Source: Gammaproteobacteria bacterium | Lineage (GTDB): Bacteria; Pseudomonadota; Gammaproteobacteria; SURF-13 | NCBI GenBank assembly: GCA_030655395.1 | Contig: JAURVQ010000089.1 | Span: 1 to 33,999, forward strand | Direction: 5' to 3' | Length of the DNA stretch: 33,999 nucleotides | Shown: piece after piece, positions 17,367-26,245 of the stretch | How positions within the stretch are numbered: position 1 is the first letter of the stretch | Layout: every line of letters begins with the position of its first letter | Program-made: the position numbers and the translations under genes | Notes under the pieces: model-generated | What the model was told of the DNA's origin: nothing | What the model saw: only the letters and a program-made list of their open reading frames with translations | The model's database searches: none

Positions 17367-18482
17367 TTGATTAGACTGTCCCGCTCCCTGGTGGGGGAGA
17401 TGGAAATAGAAGCCGTGGCCACGATCATTCGTCGCGGCTTTCTCGGCATGGGCGCGGAAGCGCAGTGCTTTGAGCAGGAGTTGGCCTCGTTTATCGGCGG
17501 TGGCGTTTCCGTGGCCTGCGTGAATACCGGCACGTCCGCCCTTCACCTGGCTTTACAGGCTGTGGGCGTTGGCCCGGGCGACGAAGTTCTTGTGCCAACC
17601 CTGACCTATGTCGCGACATTCCAGGCAGTTTCCGCGTGCGGTGCCGTTCCCGTCGCCTGTGATGTGTCTGAAAATACCGGATTGCTGGATTTATCAGACG
17701 CGGGAAAAAGAATCACCCCGAAAACCAGGGCGGTCATCCCGGTTCATTACGCGAGTTTTACCGGGGATATTGGCGCTGTTTACGCATTCGCCGGGAGTCA
17801 CGGCTTGCGGGTGGTTGAGGACGCTGCCCATGCGTTTGGCTGCGAGTTCAAGGGGAAGAGGGTCGGCAGTTTCGGGGACGTGGTGTGTTTCAGTTTTGAC
17901 GGGATCAAGAATATCACTTCGGGAGAAGGCGGTGCCGTTGTATCGGCGGACGGGCAGGTTATCGCGAAGGTCCAAGATGCCCGCCTTCTCGGCGTGCAGA
18001 AGGACACCGAGAAGCGTTTCCGGGGCGAAAGAAGTTGGGATTTCGATGTTACCGAGCAGGGCTGGCGTTACCACATGAGTGACATCATGGCGGCGATAGG
18101 GCGGGTTCAATTGAAGCGGTTCGAACGTGACCTCAAGCCCGCGCGAGTCTCCCTTGCGGAGCACTACATTAGGAAGCTGCAAGGTCTTTCCCAGATCAGG
18201 CTTTTCGGAGCCGACTTGTCAGCCGTTGTCCCCCACATCATGCCGATACGGATTTTGGGTGGCAAGCGCGACATCGTCAGGGCTGCCCTGCTTGAAAACG
18301 ATATTGAGGCGGGCCTGCACTATAAGCCGAATCACCTTTTGTCGAAGTTCGGCCACGGTGCCGTCAAGCTGCCAGTGGCGGAGAAGCTATATAATGAGAT
18401 ATTGTCGTTGCCCCTGCATCCCGGATTGACCGTATCTGACGTCGACCGAGTGGCGGGAGTAATAGAGCGAGCCTTGGTATAA
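17367..18482 (+). CDS. DegT/DnrJ/EryC1/StrS family aminotransferase
   Basis: NTGTSALHLALQAVGVGPGDEVLVPTLTYVA; VEDAAHAFG; CFSFDGIKNITSGEGGAVV with the PLP lysine present. Likely TTG start 17367 after GGAGAGGAGG. Confidence 0.9.
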   Translation: MIRLSRSLVGEMEIEAVATIIRRGFLGMGAEAQCFEQELASFIGGGVSVACVNTGTSALHLALQAVGVGPGDEVLVPTLTYVATFQAVSACGAVPVACDVSENTGLLDLSDAGKRITPKTRAVIPVHYASFTGDIGAVYAFAGSHGLRVVEDAAHAFGCEFKGKRVGSFGDVVCFSFDGIKNITSGEGGAVVSADGQVIAKVQDARLLGVQKDTEKRFRGERSWDFDVTEQGWRYHMSDIMAAIGRVQLKRFERDLKPARVSLAEHYIRKLQGLSQIRLFGADLSAVVPHIMPIRILGGKRDIVRAALLENDIEAGLHYKPNHLLSKFGHGAVKLPVAEKLYNEILSLPLHPGLTVSDVDRVAGVIERALV

Positions 18483-18504
18483 CCTTTAACATGGTGGATG
18501 TGCA

Positions 18505-19275
18505 ATGAATGTGGTTATTTTGTGTGGCGGCTTGGGAACACGCCTGAGCGAGGAAACAAGTTTGAAGCCCAAGCCCTTGGTTACGATTGGAGGCCACCCA
18601 ATTCTTTGGCATATCATGAATATCTATGGCGCCCACGGATTCAACGAGTTTTCCTTGGCGCTGGGGTACAAGGGCGAAACCGTCAAAGAGTATTTCCTTA
18701 ACTATTATTCCCTGGACAGCGACCTTTCCATCGACTTGAAAACCGGGGCGGTCAATCACATCAGCCAATCCAAACGGGACTGGAAGGTTACGCTGGTCGA
18801 TACCGGCATGGATTCTATGACGGGCGGTCGTCTGCACAGGTTGGAGTCGACATTGCGGCCACATGGAACGTTTATGTTGACGTATGGAGATGGAGTATCC
18901 GATGTCGATGTGAATCGTCTGCTGGCATTTCACAAGGCGCATGGAAAGCTTGCCACCGTGACGACGGTGCGCCCGCCTGCCCGATTCGGTGGGATCGTGT
19001 TTGACGGTGACCGGATCGTGGAGTTCAAGGAAAAACCGCAAACTGGGGAAGGCTGGATCAACGGCGGCTTTTTCGTTTTCGAGCCCGGCGTGTTTGATTA
19101 TCTTTCCGGCGATCAGACCGTCCTGGAAGGCTCGCCGCTTGAAGCTCTTGCCAGAAATGGGCAGCTCATGGCGTTCAAGCATGAGGGTTTCTGGCAGTGC
19201 ATGGATACGCTGAGGGATCGCCAGTATCTCGATCATTTGTGGGCAAGCGGTGCGGCGCCCTGGAAAAAATGGTGA
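18505..19275 (+). CDS. rfbF: Glucose-1-phosphate cytidylyltransferase
   Basis: MNVVILCGGLGTRLSEETSLKPKPLVTIGGHPILWHIMNIYGAHG; KVTLVDTGMDSMTGGRLHR; TYGDGVSDVD; GFWQCMDTLRDR. Followed by rfbG. Confidence 0.95.
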   Translation: MNVVILCGGLGTRLSEETSLKPKPLVTIGGHPILWHIMNIYGAHGFNEFSLALGYKGETVKEYFLNYYSLDSDLSIDLKTGAVNHISQSKRDWKVTLVDTGMDSMTGGRLHRLESTLRPHGTFMLTYGDGVSDVDVNRLLAFHKAHGKLATVTTVRPPARFGGIVFDGDRIVEFKEKPQTGEGWINGGFFVFEPGVFDYLSGDQTVLEGSPLEALARNGQLMAFKHEGFWQCMDTLRDRQYLDHLWASGAAPWKKW

Positions 19276-19327
19276 TGGCCGTGTTTGCCGGAATTACCCG
19301 GCGCTTGCCACATGAAAAGTCTGCCTG

Positions 19328-20422
19328 ATGTTTAAAGGTCTGTATTCAGGGAGGCGTGTCCTGGTTACCGGGCATACCGGTTTCAAGGGGTCGTGGTTGT
19401 GCCAGTGGCTGTCGCAACTGGGGGCGCAAGTCGCCGGTTTCTCCATCGGCGTTCCTTCGCAACCGTCCAACTTCGAGGTGTTGAACCTGAGTGCACGCGT
19501 GAAAGATTTCCGGGGGGATGTCAGGAACTTGGACGAACTTGTGCGCGTCTTCGGGGAATTTCAGCCGGACATGGCTTTTCATCTGGCGGCGCAGCCGCTG
19601 GTGCGAGCCTCCTACGATGAGCCCACGCTGACCTTTGACACGAATCTGGGGGGCACCGTCAACTTCCTTGAAGCTGTTCATCGCACTCCGTCCATTAAGG
19701 TTGGCGTAGTGATCACCAGCGATAAATGCTACGAGAATGTGGAATGGGACTACGGATACAGGGAGACTGATCGCTTGGGCGGCAAGGATCCCTACAGCGC
19801 TTCCAAGGCCTGCGCAGAAATCGCTTTCAGCACTTACTGGCGTTCGTTTTTCGCGGCGGGCGATAAGCGACTTGCCACCGTTCGCGCCGGCAACGTGATT
19901 GGCGGCGGCGACTGGGCTGGAGAACGGATCGTTCCGGACTGTATAAGGGCTTGGGCTAACGGAGAGGCGCCTCTCATTCGCAACCCAAGAGCAACACGGC
20001 CGTGGCAACACGTTTTGGAGCCACTTAGCGGCTACCTCTGGCTTGGCGCCGAGCTAGTCGGCGGACATTCTGGGCTCGCGGGCGAGGCTTTTAATTTCGG
20101 GCCGAAGGCCGAAGTCAATCAACCCGTCTCAAAACTGGTTGAGGAAATGCTCAAAACCTGGACTGCCGGGTCGTGGAGCCAGCAAACACAATCCGGTACG
20201 GAAAAACCGGAAGCCGGATTACTCAAGCTGTGCTGTGATAAGGCACTCCAGAGACTCGGCTGGCAAGCAATTCTTTCCTTCGAGGAAACGGTCAGGATGA
20301 CCGCAGAGTGGTACCAGCGATATCACGCTGGTGAGGGTGACATGGCGGCCTTTACGACTAAGCAGATCCGGCTTTATGAAATTCTTGCCAAAGAGAGAGC
20401 GGTGCGATGGGCCGCATCATAA
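19328..20422 (+). CDS. rfbG: CDP-glucose 4,6-dehydratase
   Basis: RRVLVTGHTGFKGSWLCQWLSQLGAQVAGFS; TSDKCYEN; YSASKACAEIA; VRAGNVIGGGDWAGERIVPDCIRAW. Confidence 0.95.
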   Translation: MFKGLYSGRRVLVTGHTGFKGSWLCQWLSQLGAQVAGFSIGVPSQPSNFEVLNLSARVKDFRGDVRNLDELVRVFGEFQPDMAFHLAAQPLVRASYDEPTLTFDTNLGGTVNFLEAVHRTPSIKVGVVITSDKCYENVEWDYGYRETDRLGGKDPYSASKACAEIAFSTYWRSFFAAGDKRLATVRAGNVIGGGDWAGERIVPDCIRAWANGEAPLIRNPRATRPWQHVLEPLSGYLWLGAELVGGHSGLAGEAFNFGPKAEVNQPVSKLVEEMLKTWTAGSWSQQTQSGTEKPEAGLLKLCCDKALQRLGWQAILSFEETVRMTAEWYQRYHAGEGDMAAFTTKQIRLYEILAKERAVRWAAS

Positions 20423-20461
20423 CGGCCGCTTCAGTATCGCGGGTATTTCGATTCTCTGCCC

Positions 20462-21421
20462 ATGGGTGAAGTAATGGATCAGCCCCTGGTCTCAGTGATC
20501 ATGAATTGTTTCAATGGGGAGCAATACCTCCAGGAAGCCATTGACTCAATCTACGCCCAGGACTATTCTCATTGGGAGATCGTTTTCTACGATAATGCCT
20601 CGACTGATCGAAGCGCGGAGATCGCCAGACGGTGTGATAAACGACTATGCTATTTTCGCAGCAACGCCACGATTCCTCTGGGTGCCGCTAGGAACGAGGC
20701 AATTGCCCGTGCGCATGGAGAATTGGTCGCCTTTCTTGACACCGACGACAGATGGCTACCGGCAAAGCTGAGTACCCAGGTTGACGTGTTTTTGCAGCAC
20801 GCCGACGTCGATTTCGTTTACAGCAATTTCTACTTCCTGCCTTCGCCAGGTGACCACAGATATCTCGGGTATTCCAAGCCTCAGCCTCATGGGAGAGTAT
20901 TTCGGTCGTTCCTCCGCCATTATCCGGTCAACCTGCAGACTGTGATGCTTCGGCTGTCTGCCTTGGAGAGGTTGAGTACCCTGTTTGACCCGAGCCTTAA
21001 CATGTCCGAAGAGTACGATCTTTTCATGCGGCTGCTGCATTCAAGCAATGCACATTACGTTGATGCGCCTTTAGCGGTGTATCGGATTCACTCCGGGATG
21101 GCAAGCATCAAGTTTGCTGACAAATACCCCGAAGAATATCGTTACATATTGAATAAACTACGTGACTTGGAGCCATTCTTTGACCGGACATATGCCGCAG
21201 AGTTGCGCTATCTGGGCGCGAAGATCGGGTACTGGCAGGCTGTCGCGGAGATGCAAAAAGACAATGCTCTTAAAGCCCGGCAGGCGCTCGGGCCGCACAA
21301 GTGGGTGAGCCCGTTGTTTTTTGCCATTTACTGTGCCACGTACCTTCCCGTGGTCTTTTGGCGCAAGCTTCATGAACTGCGATTTACAATAAGCGACATA
21401 ATGAAAAAGTTGTGCTGGTAA
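20462..21421 (+). CDS. Glycosyltransferase family 2
   Basis: PLVSVIMNCFNGEQYLQEAIDSIYAQDYSHWEIVFYDNASTD; VAFLDTDDRWLP. The start could also be ATG 20474. Confidence 0.9.
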   Translation: MGEVMDQPLVSVIMNCFNGEQYLQEAIDSIYAQDYSHWEIVFYDNASTDRSAEIARRCDKRLCYFRSNATIPLGAARNEAIARAHGELVAFLDTDDRWLPAKLSTQVDVFLQHADVDFVYSNFYFLPSPGDHRYLGYSKPQPHGRVFRSFLRHYPVNLQTVMLRLSALERLSTLFDPSLNMSEEYDLFMRLLHSSNAHYVDAPLAVYRIHSGMASIKFADKYPEEYRYILNKLRDLEPFFDRTYAAELRYLGAKIGYWQAVAEMQKDNALKARQALGPHKWVSPLFFAIYCATYLPVVFWRKLHELRFTISDIMKKLCW

Positions 21422-21598
21422 GATTTAGAGATGAATGGGGTTGTCATGGAGTTCGATAAAAAGAAGTGATGTACTGTAGACACGTCTCTTTACCTTCGGG
21501 CGCCCGTGTCTGCGGCTCAAGATACGGACTTGCAAGCTGCCAGATGCCTGTATAACCCATGATCATCACCCACACGAGTACGTGAGGAATCTCTTTAT

Positions 21599-23020
21599 AT
21601 GGTTAACATAGACAACCTGCGCGTCTGGTTCCAGCAGGCGCCGTATCGCGTATTCTGGGCTGCCGTCTTTTGCACAACATCCGCAATTGCTCTCACTGTC
21701 CAACTAATCGTGCTTCCGTACCTGTTGCCGGGACTGCATGCGGGAAACGGTTTGCTCGTTGGCGGCGACTGGGTGACGTTTCATGAAGTCGCCAGTAGGC
21801 TTGCGGAAAAAATAAACGCGCAAGGGTGGCAGGCCTGGACCTTGCGGCCCACGGCGGAGTTGACGGCAGGACCTGAAGGACAGTCAACGGCCGGTATCGC
21901 CGCCGCGATTTACGCCATCACCGTGTCCAAGCCGTATGTGCTCATCCCGCTCAATGCGGCCCTGCACGCCACGGCCGCTGTCACGCTCATGCGCATCGCT
22001 CGGTATCTGACCGGTGACGACTTCACCGCCATGTGCGCGGCGCTGCCCTTCGTGCTGTTTCCGTCAGCGATGACATGGTATGCCCAGATACACAAGGATG
22101 GCTTTTATTTTGCCGGTGCGTTCCTGTGTCTTTACGGTTGGATGCTGCTCGCGCGTCTGCCGACTTGGCAATCAGGCTGGCGAACGGTGCTGGCGGGATT
22201 GGCTTGGATCGGTGCGGGGGTTGCCCTGATGGGGCTGGTGCGTACCTATTCATTCCAGGTGGTGCAGGGGGTGGGTTTTGTTTTTGCCACGGGACTGTCC
22301 ATGCTGTTCATCGTGCGCGGCGTGAAAAAACAACTGCCTTGGAAGACCTGCACCGCGGCGATTGCCGTCCTGTTTCTGGTACCGCTACTGCTCAGACTCG
22401 CGCCAGTCGATACGAAACTCAGCTACAAAGTGCCGGAAGCGACTTCTACGACGGGCTTAACAGTTGACAGTCATGGTGAAGCGCTTGTGAGGGATCATTG
22501 GCGCGCCAGCGGGTGGCTGCCGAACTTGATCGAAAACAAATTCCTGTGGCTCGCCGTGCAGCGCGACGGATATATTCTTCGGGAGCCCGACATGGAGCAG
22601 CATCAGAAGGCGGGCAGCATGATAGACCGCGATGTGCGGCTGTTCAGTGTGTCCGACTTTGTTGTCTATCTGCCGCGCGCTGCCCAGATCGGGTTACTTG
22701 CCCCTTTTCCCATCCACTGGATCACACCGGGGGCTAGTACGGCCGGCTCTCTCATGCGTCAGCTGGCGGGCGTGGAAATGATCGGTGTGTATTGTGCGCT
22801 GCTGTTCCTGCCATATGCCATGTGGCACTGGCGCGGCAAGGTGGAAATGTGGCTGCCCGTTGTGTTCGGTACGATGCTGGTTCTGGTCTATGCCTTTTCC
22901 ACCCCCAACCTCGGTTCCCTGCACCGCCAGCGCTACGGCTTCCTTATGTTGCTAGTGGGAGTTGGGCTCGCAGGCTGCTTGAGCGCACTGAAGCTGCGGG
23001 CGTCCAGGCAAGCGGACTAG
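21599..23020 (+). CDS. Polytopic membrane protein (candidate Wzy-like polymerase or GT-C glycosyltransferase), paralog 1
   Basis: 473 aa, many hydrophobic segments; shares LLPGLHAGNGLLVGGDWV, WYAQIHKDG and other blocks with the next gene. Confidence 0.6.
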   Translation: MVNIDNLRVWFQQAPYRVFWAAVFCTTSAIALTVQLIVLPYLLPGLHAGNGLLVGGDWVTFHEVASRLAEKINAQGWQAWTLRPTAELTAGPEGQSTAGIAAAIYAITVSKPYVLIPLNAALHATAAVTLMRIARYLTGDDFTAMCAALPFVLFPSAMTWYAQIHKDGFYFAGAFLCLYGWMLLARLPTWQSGWRTVLAGLAWIGAGVALMGLVRTYSFQVVQGVGFVFATGLSMLFIVRGVKKQLPWKTCTAAIAVLFLVPLLLRLAPVDTKLSYKVPEATSTTGLTVDSHGEALVRDHWRASGWLPNLIENKFLWLAVQRDGYILREPDMEQHQKAGSMIDRDVRLFSVSDFVVYLPRAAQIGLLAPFPIHWITPGASTAGSLMRQLAGVEMIGVYCALLFLPYAMWHWRGKVEMWLPVVFGTMLVLVYAFSTPNLGSLHRQRYGFLMLLVGVGLAGCLSALKLRASRQAD

Positions 23021-23022
23021 CG

Positions 23023-24459
23023 ATGAGATCGTTTCCCGCACTTCATTTCCCTTCTGTCACGCCAAGCCGCATCTGGGCGTTTTTTTTCGTCTTCGCCGCC
23101 GCCACGGCGCTGTTACTGCAATGGGTGGTGCTGCCCCATCTGCTCCCCGGACTCCATGCCGGAAACGGCCTGCTGGTAGGGGGTGACTGGGTCGGGTTTC
23201 ACGCGATGGCTGTAGATCATGCCGCGGAAATCCGTGCGCAGGGCTGGTCCGCATGGGAACTGCGGCCATGGAACCAGGCACCGTCCGGCATTGCGGCGGC
23301 GCTGTATGTGCTCACCGTTCCCCATCCCTGGGTGCTGGTGCCGCTCAACGCCGCGGTTCATGCCACAACCGGCGTGGTGCTGGTACGCATCATGCAATCC
23401 TTTGTCCCCGACTTTCGCCATGCGCTGGTCTGCGTGCTGCCCTTCATGCTCTTTCCTTCCGCGCTGACTTGGTACGCGCAGATACACAAGGACGGTTATT
23501 ACTATGCAGGCATCTTTCTGAGCCTGTACGGCTGGATATTGCTCGCCCGCCTGGAAACCTGGAAAGGGCGCGCTGGAGAACCACTGCGTGGCCTGCTCTG
23601 GATTTTTGTAGGCTGCTTGCTGATCTGGGTCGTCCGTCCGTACGGCGTCAATCTGATGCAAGGCATCGGCGTCATCTTTGTCCTGATGCTGGTGCCTTTG
23701 TTCATCTTCCGCGGCCTGCGGCGGCAACTTCCGGCATCACGGGTCGTGGTGTCCGTGCTGATCGTTTTGGCGCTGCCTGTGACATTGGGCGTCTATAAGG
23801 ACATGGGTGTCTATGAGAGTAGGGGCATCCATGAGAACAAGGGTCTCCATGAGAGCAGGGGTCTCCATGAGAGCAGGGGCATGGATGGCGCAGCCACTGT
23901 GCTAACTTATAGTGCGCGGCACTTGGGGCTTGGTGGTGATTTTTCCGAAGTTGAGCAGATTCGCTGGCAGAGGACCGCTTGGCTGCCTGCTTCACTCGAC
24001 GAGATATTCTTTACGCTCAGCATGATACGCTCAGGCTACGCGCAATCGAAAGGTGCGAGCATGGTGGATGCCGATGTCCTGTTTCGCAGTGCCGTGGACT
24101 TCATTCCCTACCTGCCCCGGGCCTTGCAGATCGGTTTTGCCGCGCCTTTCCCGACACAATGGCTCGGTCAGGGCAGCAGCGAGGCCAACACTATGATGCG
24201 CCGTATTTCCGCGCTGGAAATGATAGTCGTGTATTGCGTGCTGTTGTTTCTGCCTTATGCCCTGTGGCTGTGGCGCAGAAGAATTGAAACTTGGCTGACC
24301 TTCAGCTTCTGCACCATCCTGCTCTTGATCTACACCTACATCATGCCCAATGTCGGCAGTCTCTATCGCACCCGCTACGGCTACCTCATGATGCTGGTCG
24401 CGCTTGGCATCGCGGGTGCGATTTCCGCGTGGCGTGATTTACACAGCAAAACGACCTGA
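23023..24459 (+). CDS. Polytopic membrane protein (candidate Wzy-like polymerase or GT-C glycosyltransferase), paralog 2
   Basis: Real start is ATG 23023 (MRSFPALHF), just after the previous TAG; collinear similarity to 21599-23020; contains hexapeptide repeats. Confidence 0.6.
   Translation: MRSFPALHFPSVTPSRIWAFFFVFAAATALLLQWVVLPHLLPGLHAGNGLLVGGDWVGFHAMAVDHAAEIRAQGWSAWELRPWNQAPSGIAAALYVLTVPHPWVLVPLNAAVHATTGVVLVRIMQSFVPDFRHALVCVLPFMLFPSALTWYAQIHKDGYYYAGIFLSLYGWILLARLETWKGRAGEPLRGLLWIFVGCLLIWVVRPYGVNLMQGIGVIFVLMLVPLFIFRGLRRQLPASRVVVSVLIVLALPVTLGVYKDMGVYESRGIHENKGLHESRGLHESRGMDGAATVLTYSARHLGLGGDFSEVEQIRWQRTAWLPASLDEIFFTLSMIRSGYAQSKGASMVDADVLFRSAVDFIPYLPRALQIGFAAPFPTQWLGQGSSEANTMMRRISALEMIVVYCVLLFLPYALWLWRRRIETWLTFSFCTILLLIYTYIMPNVGSLYRTRYGYLMMLVALGIAGAISAWRDLHSKTT
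23788..23877 (+). repeat. 18-bp in-frame tandem repeat, 5 units
   Basis: Units translate as GVYKDM-GVYESR-GIHENK-GLHESR-GLHESR; the last two units are identical at DNA level (ggtctccatgagagcagg). Confidence 0.85.
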
Positions 24460-24467
24460 GAACCGAA

Positions 24468-25715
24468 ATGACGTTGACGCCTCATTCCAAGCAATGCCGC
24501 TTCTGCGGCAGCGGCCTTTCCCGCACCTTCTGCGACCTTGGCATGTCGCCGTTGTCAAATGCCTACGTGAAGGCTGACGCGCTGGAGCGCATGGAGCGGT
24601 TCTACCCGCTACATGCCTACGTGTGCGAGTCGTGTCTGTTGGTGCAGCTGCAGGAATTTGCAAGCCCCGAACATATCTTCGACGGCTACGCTTATTTCTC
24701 CTCCTATTCGGAATCTTGGCTGCGACACTGCCGGGCCTACACTGACTATATGATCGAGCGTTTCAGCTTGGGCCGCGAGCATCAGGTGGTCGAGATCGCC
24801 AGTAATGATGGCTATCTGCTCAAATACTTCAAGGCGCACGACATCCCGGTGCTCGGCATCGAGCCGGCGGAAAATGTGGCGCGCGTCGCGCAAGAGCAGG
24901 GAATCAAAACGCTGGTGAAGTTCTTCGGCGCTGAAACCGCCGATGGATTGGCGGCGACCGGCACCCGCGCCGACTTGCTCTTGGGCAACAACGTGCTCGC
25001 GCACGTGCCGGATATCAACGATTTCGTGCGCGGCCTGAAAATTCTGCTCAAGCCCAATGGTGTGATCACCATGGAATTCCCCCATCTGCTGCGGATGATA
25101 GAGGAAAACCAGTTCGACACCATCTATCACGAGCATTTCTCGTATTTTTCGTTCCAGACCGTGGAGCGAGTATTCGCTCATCACGGTCTCTCACTGTTCG
25201 ACGTCGAGGAATTTACCACACATGGTGGTTCGATCCGCATTTTTGCGCAGCATCCTGAAACCGGCAAATGTGCGGTCGGCTCACGTGTCGCGGCGATGCG
25301 CGATAAGGAAGCCGCATTCGGAATCGACAGGCTGGAAACCTACGCCGGCTTTGCCGAGCAGGCGCGCCAAACCAAGTACGCGCTGCTCGATTTCCTGATC
25401 GGCGCGAAGCGCGCAAAGAAAACGGTTGTCGGCTACGGCGCGCCGGCTAAAGGCAACACCCTGCTCAACTATTGCGGCATCCGTACGGATTTCCTGGATT
25501 ACACCGTGGACCGCAGCCCGCACAAGCAGGGTACCTATCTTCCCGGCACGCGTATCCCGGTCTTTGCGCCGGAGAAACTCGCGGAAACCCGGCCTGACTA
25601 TGTGCTGATCCTGCCGTGGAACCTCAAGGGTGAAATCATCGATCAGATGTCTTATGTACGTGAATGGGGTGCGAAATTCGTCATCCCGATTCCTCATGTG
25701 GAGGTGATTGCTTGA
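24468..25715 (+). CDS. Sugar C-methyltransferase family protein (NovU/TylC3/EryBIII-like)
   Basis: N-terminal zinc-binding CRFCGSGLSRTFCDLGMSPLSNAYV...CESC; VVEIASNDGYLLKYFKAHDIPVLGIEPAENVA; YHEHFSYFS; VGYGAPAKGNTLLNYCGI. Confidence 0.88.
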   Translation: MTLTPHSKQCRFCGSGLSRTFCDLGMSPLSNAYVKADALERMERFYPLHAYVCESCLLVQLQEFASPEHIFDGYAYFSSYSESWLRHCRAYTDYMIERFSLGREHQVVEIASNDGYLLKYFKAHDIPVLGIEPAENVARVAQEQGIKTLVKFFGAETADGLAATGTRADLLLGNNVLAHVPDINDFVRGLKILLKPNGVITMEFPHLLRMIEENQFDTIYHEHFSYFSFQTVERVFAHHGLSLFDVEEFTTHGGSIRIFAQHPETGKCAVGSRVAAMRDKEAAFGIDRLETYAGFAEQARQTKYALLDFLIGAKRAKKTVVGYGAPAKGNTLLNYCGIRTDFLDYTVDRSPHKQGTYLPGTRIPVFAPEKLAETRPDYVLILPWNLKGEIIDQMSYVREWGAKFVIPIPHVEVIA

Positions 25716-26245
25716 ACTTTTCACCGTCTGGGCTTGATGGCGCTTATGTCATCGATATTGAACCGGCGATGGATGAAAGAGGATTTTTCGCCCGCAGTTG
25801 GTGCCGCCGGGAGTTTGAGAAGCACGGCCTCAATACGGATATCGCACAGTGCAGCATATCCTTCAACAAGAAGTGCGGGACGTTGCGCGGCATGCATTAC
25901 CAAGGTAAGCCATGCGAGGAAACCAAACTGGTGCGCTGCACTTACGGCGCGATTTACGACGTGATTGTTGATCTGCGGCCGGAGTCTCTCACCTTCAAGA
26001 AATGGGTCGCGGTGGAGTTAAGCGCCGAAAACTGGCGCATGATTTACATCCCCCCCGGCTTTGCCCATGGGTTTCAGACCTTGGTTGATGATACGGAAGT
26101 TTTTTACCAGATATCCGAATTTTATTGTCCAGAGGCCTCTGGGAGTGTGCGCTGGGATGATCCCGCGTTCGGGATCAAGTGGCCGCCTGCAGCAGAACGG
26201 GTGATCTCTGAAAGAGACCGCCAGTATCCGGATTTTGTGTTGTGA
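25712..26245 (+). CDS. dTDP-4-dehydrorhamnose 3,5-epimerase family protein (RmlC-like)
   Basis: DERGFFARSWCRREFEKHGL; SFNKKCGTLRGMHYQ; YDVIVDLRPES; YIPPGFAHGFQTL. TTG start overlapping TGA of the previous gene. Confidence 0.88.
   Translation: MNFSPSGLDGAYVIDIEPAMDERGFFARSWCRREFEKHGLNTDIAQCSISFNKKCGTLRGMHYQGKPCEETKLVRCTYGAIYDVIVDLRPESLTFKKWVAVELSAENWRMIYIPPGFAHGFQTLVDDTEVFYQISEFYCPEASGSVRWDDPAFGIKWPPAAERVISERDRQYPDFVL

Noticed and set aside
22792-23022. N-terminal extension of the 22792-24459 ORF
   Set aside because: Overlaps the end of the first membrane gene; ATG 23023 gives a protein collinear with its paralog.
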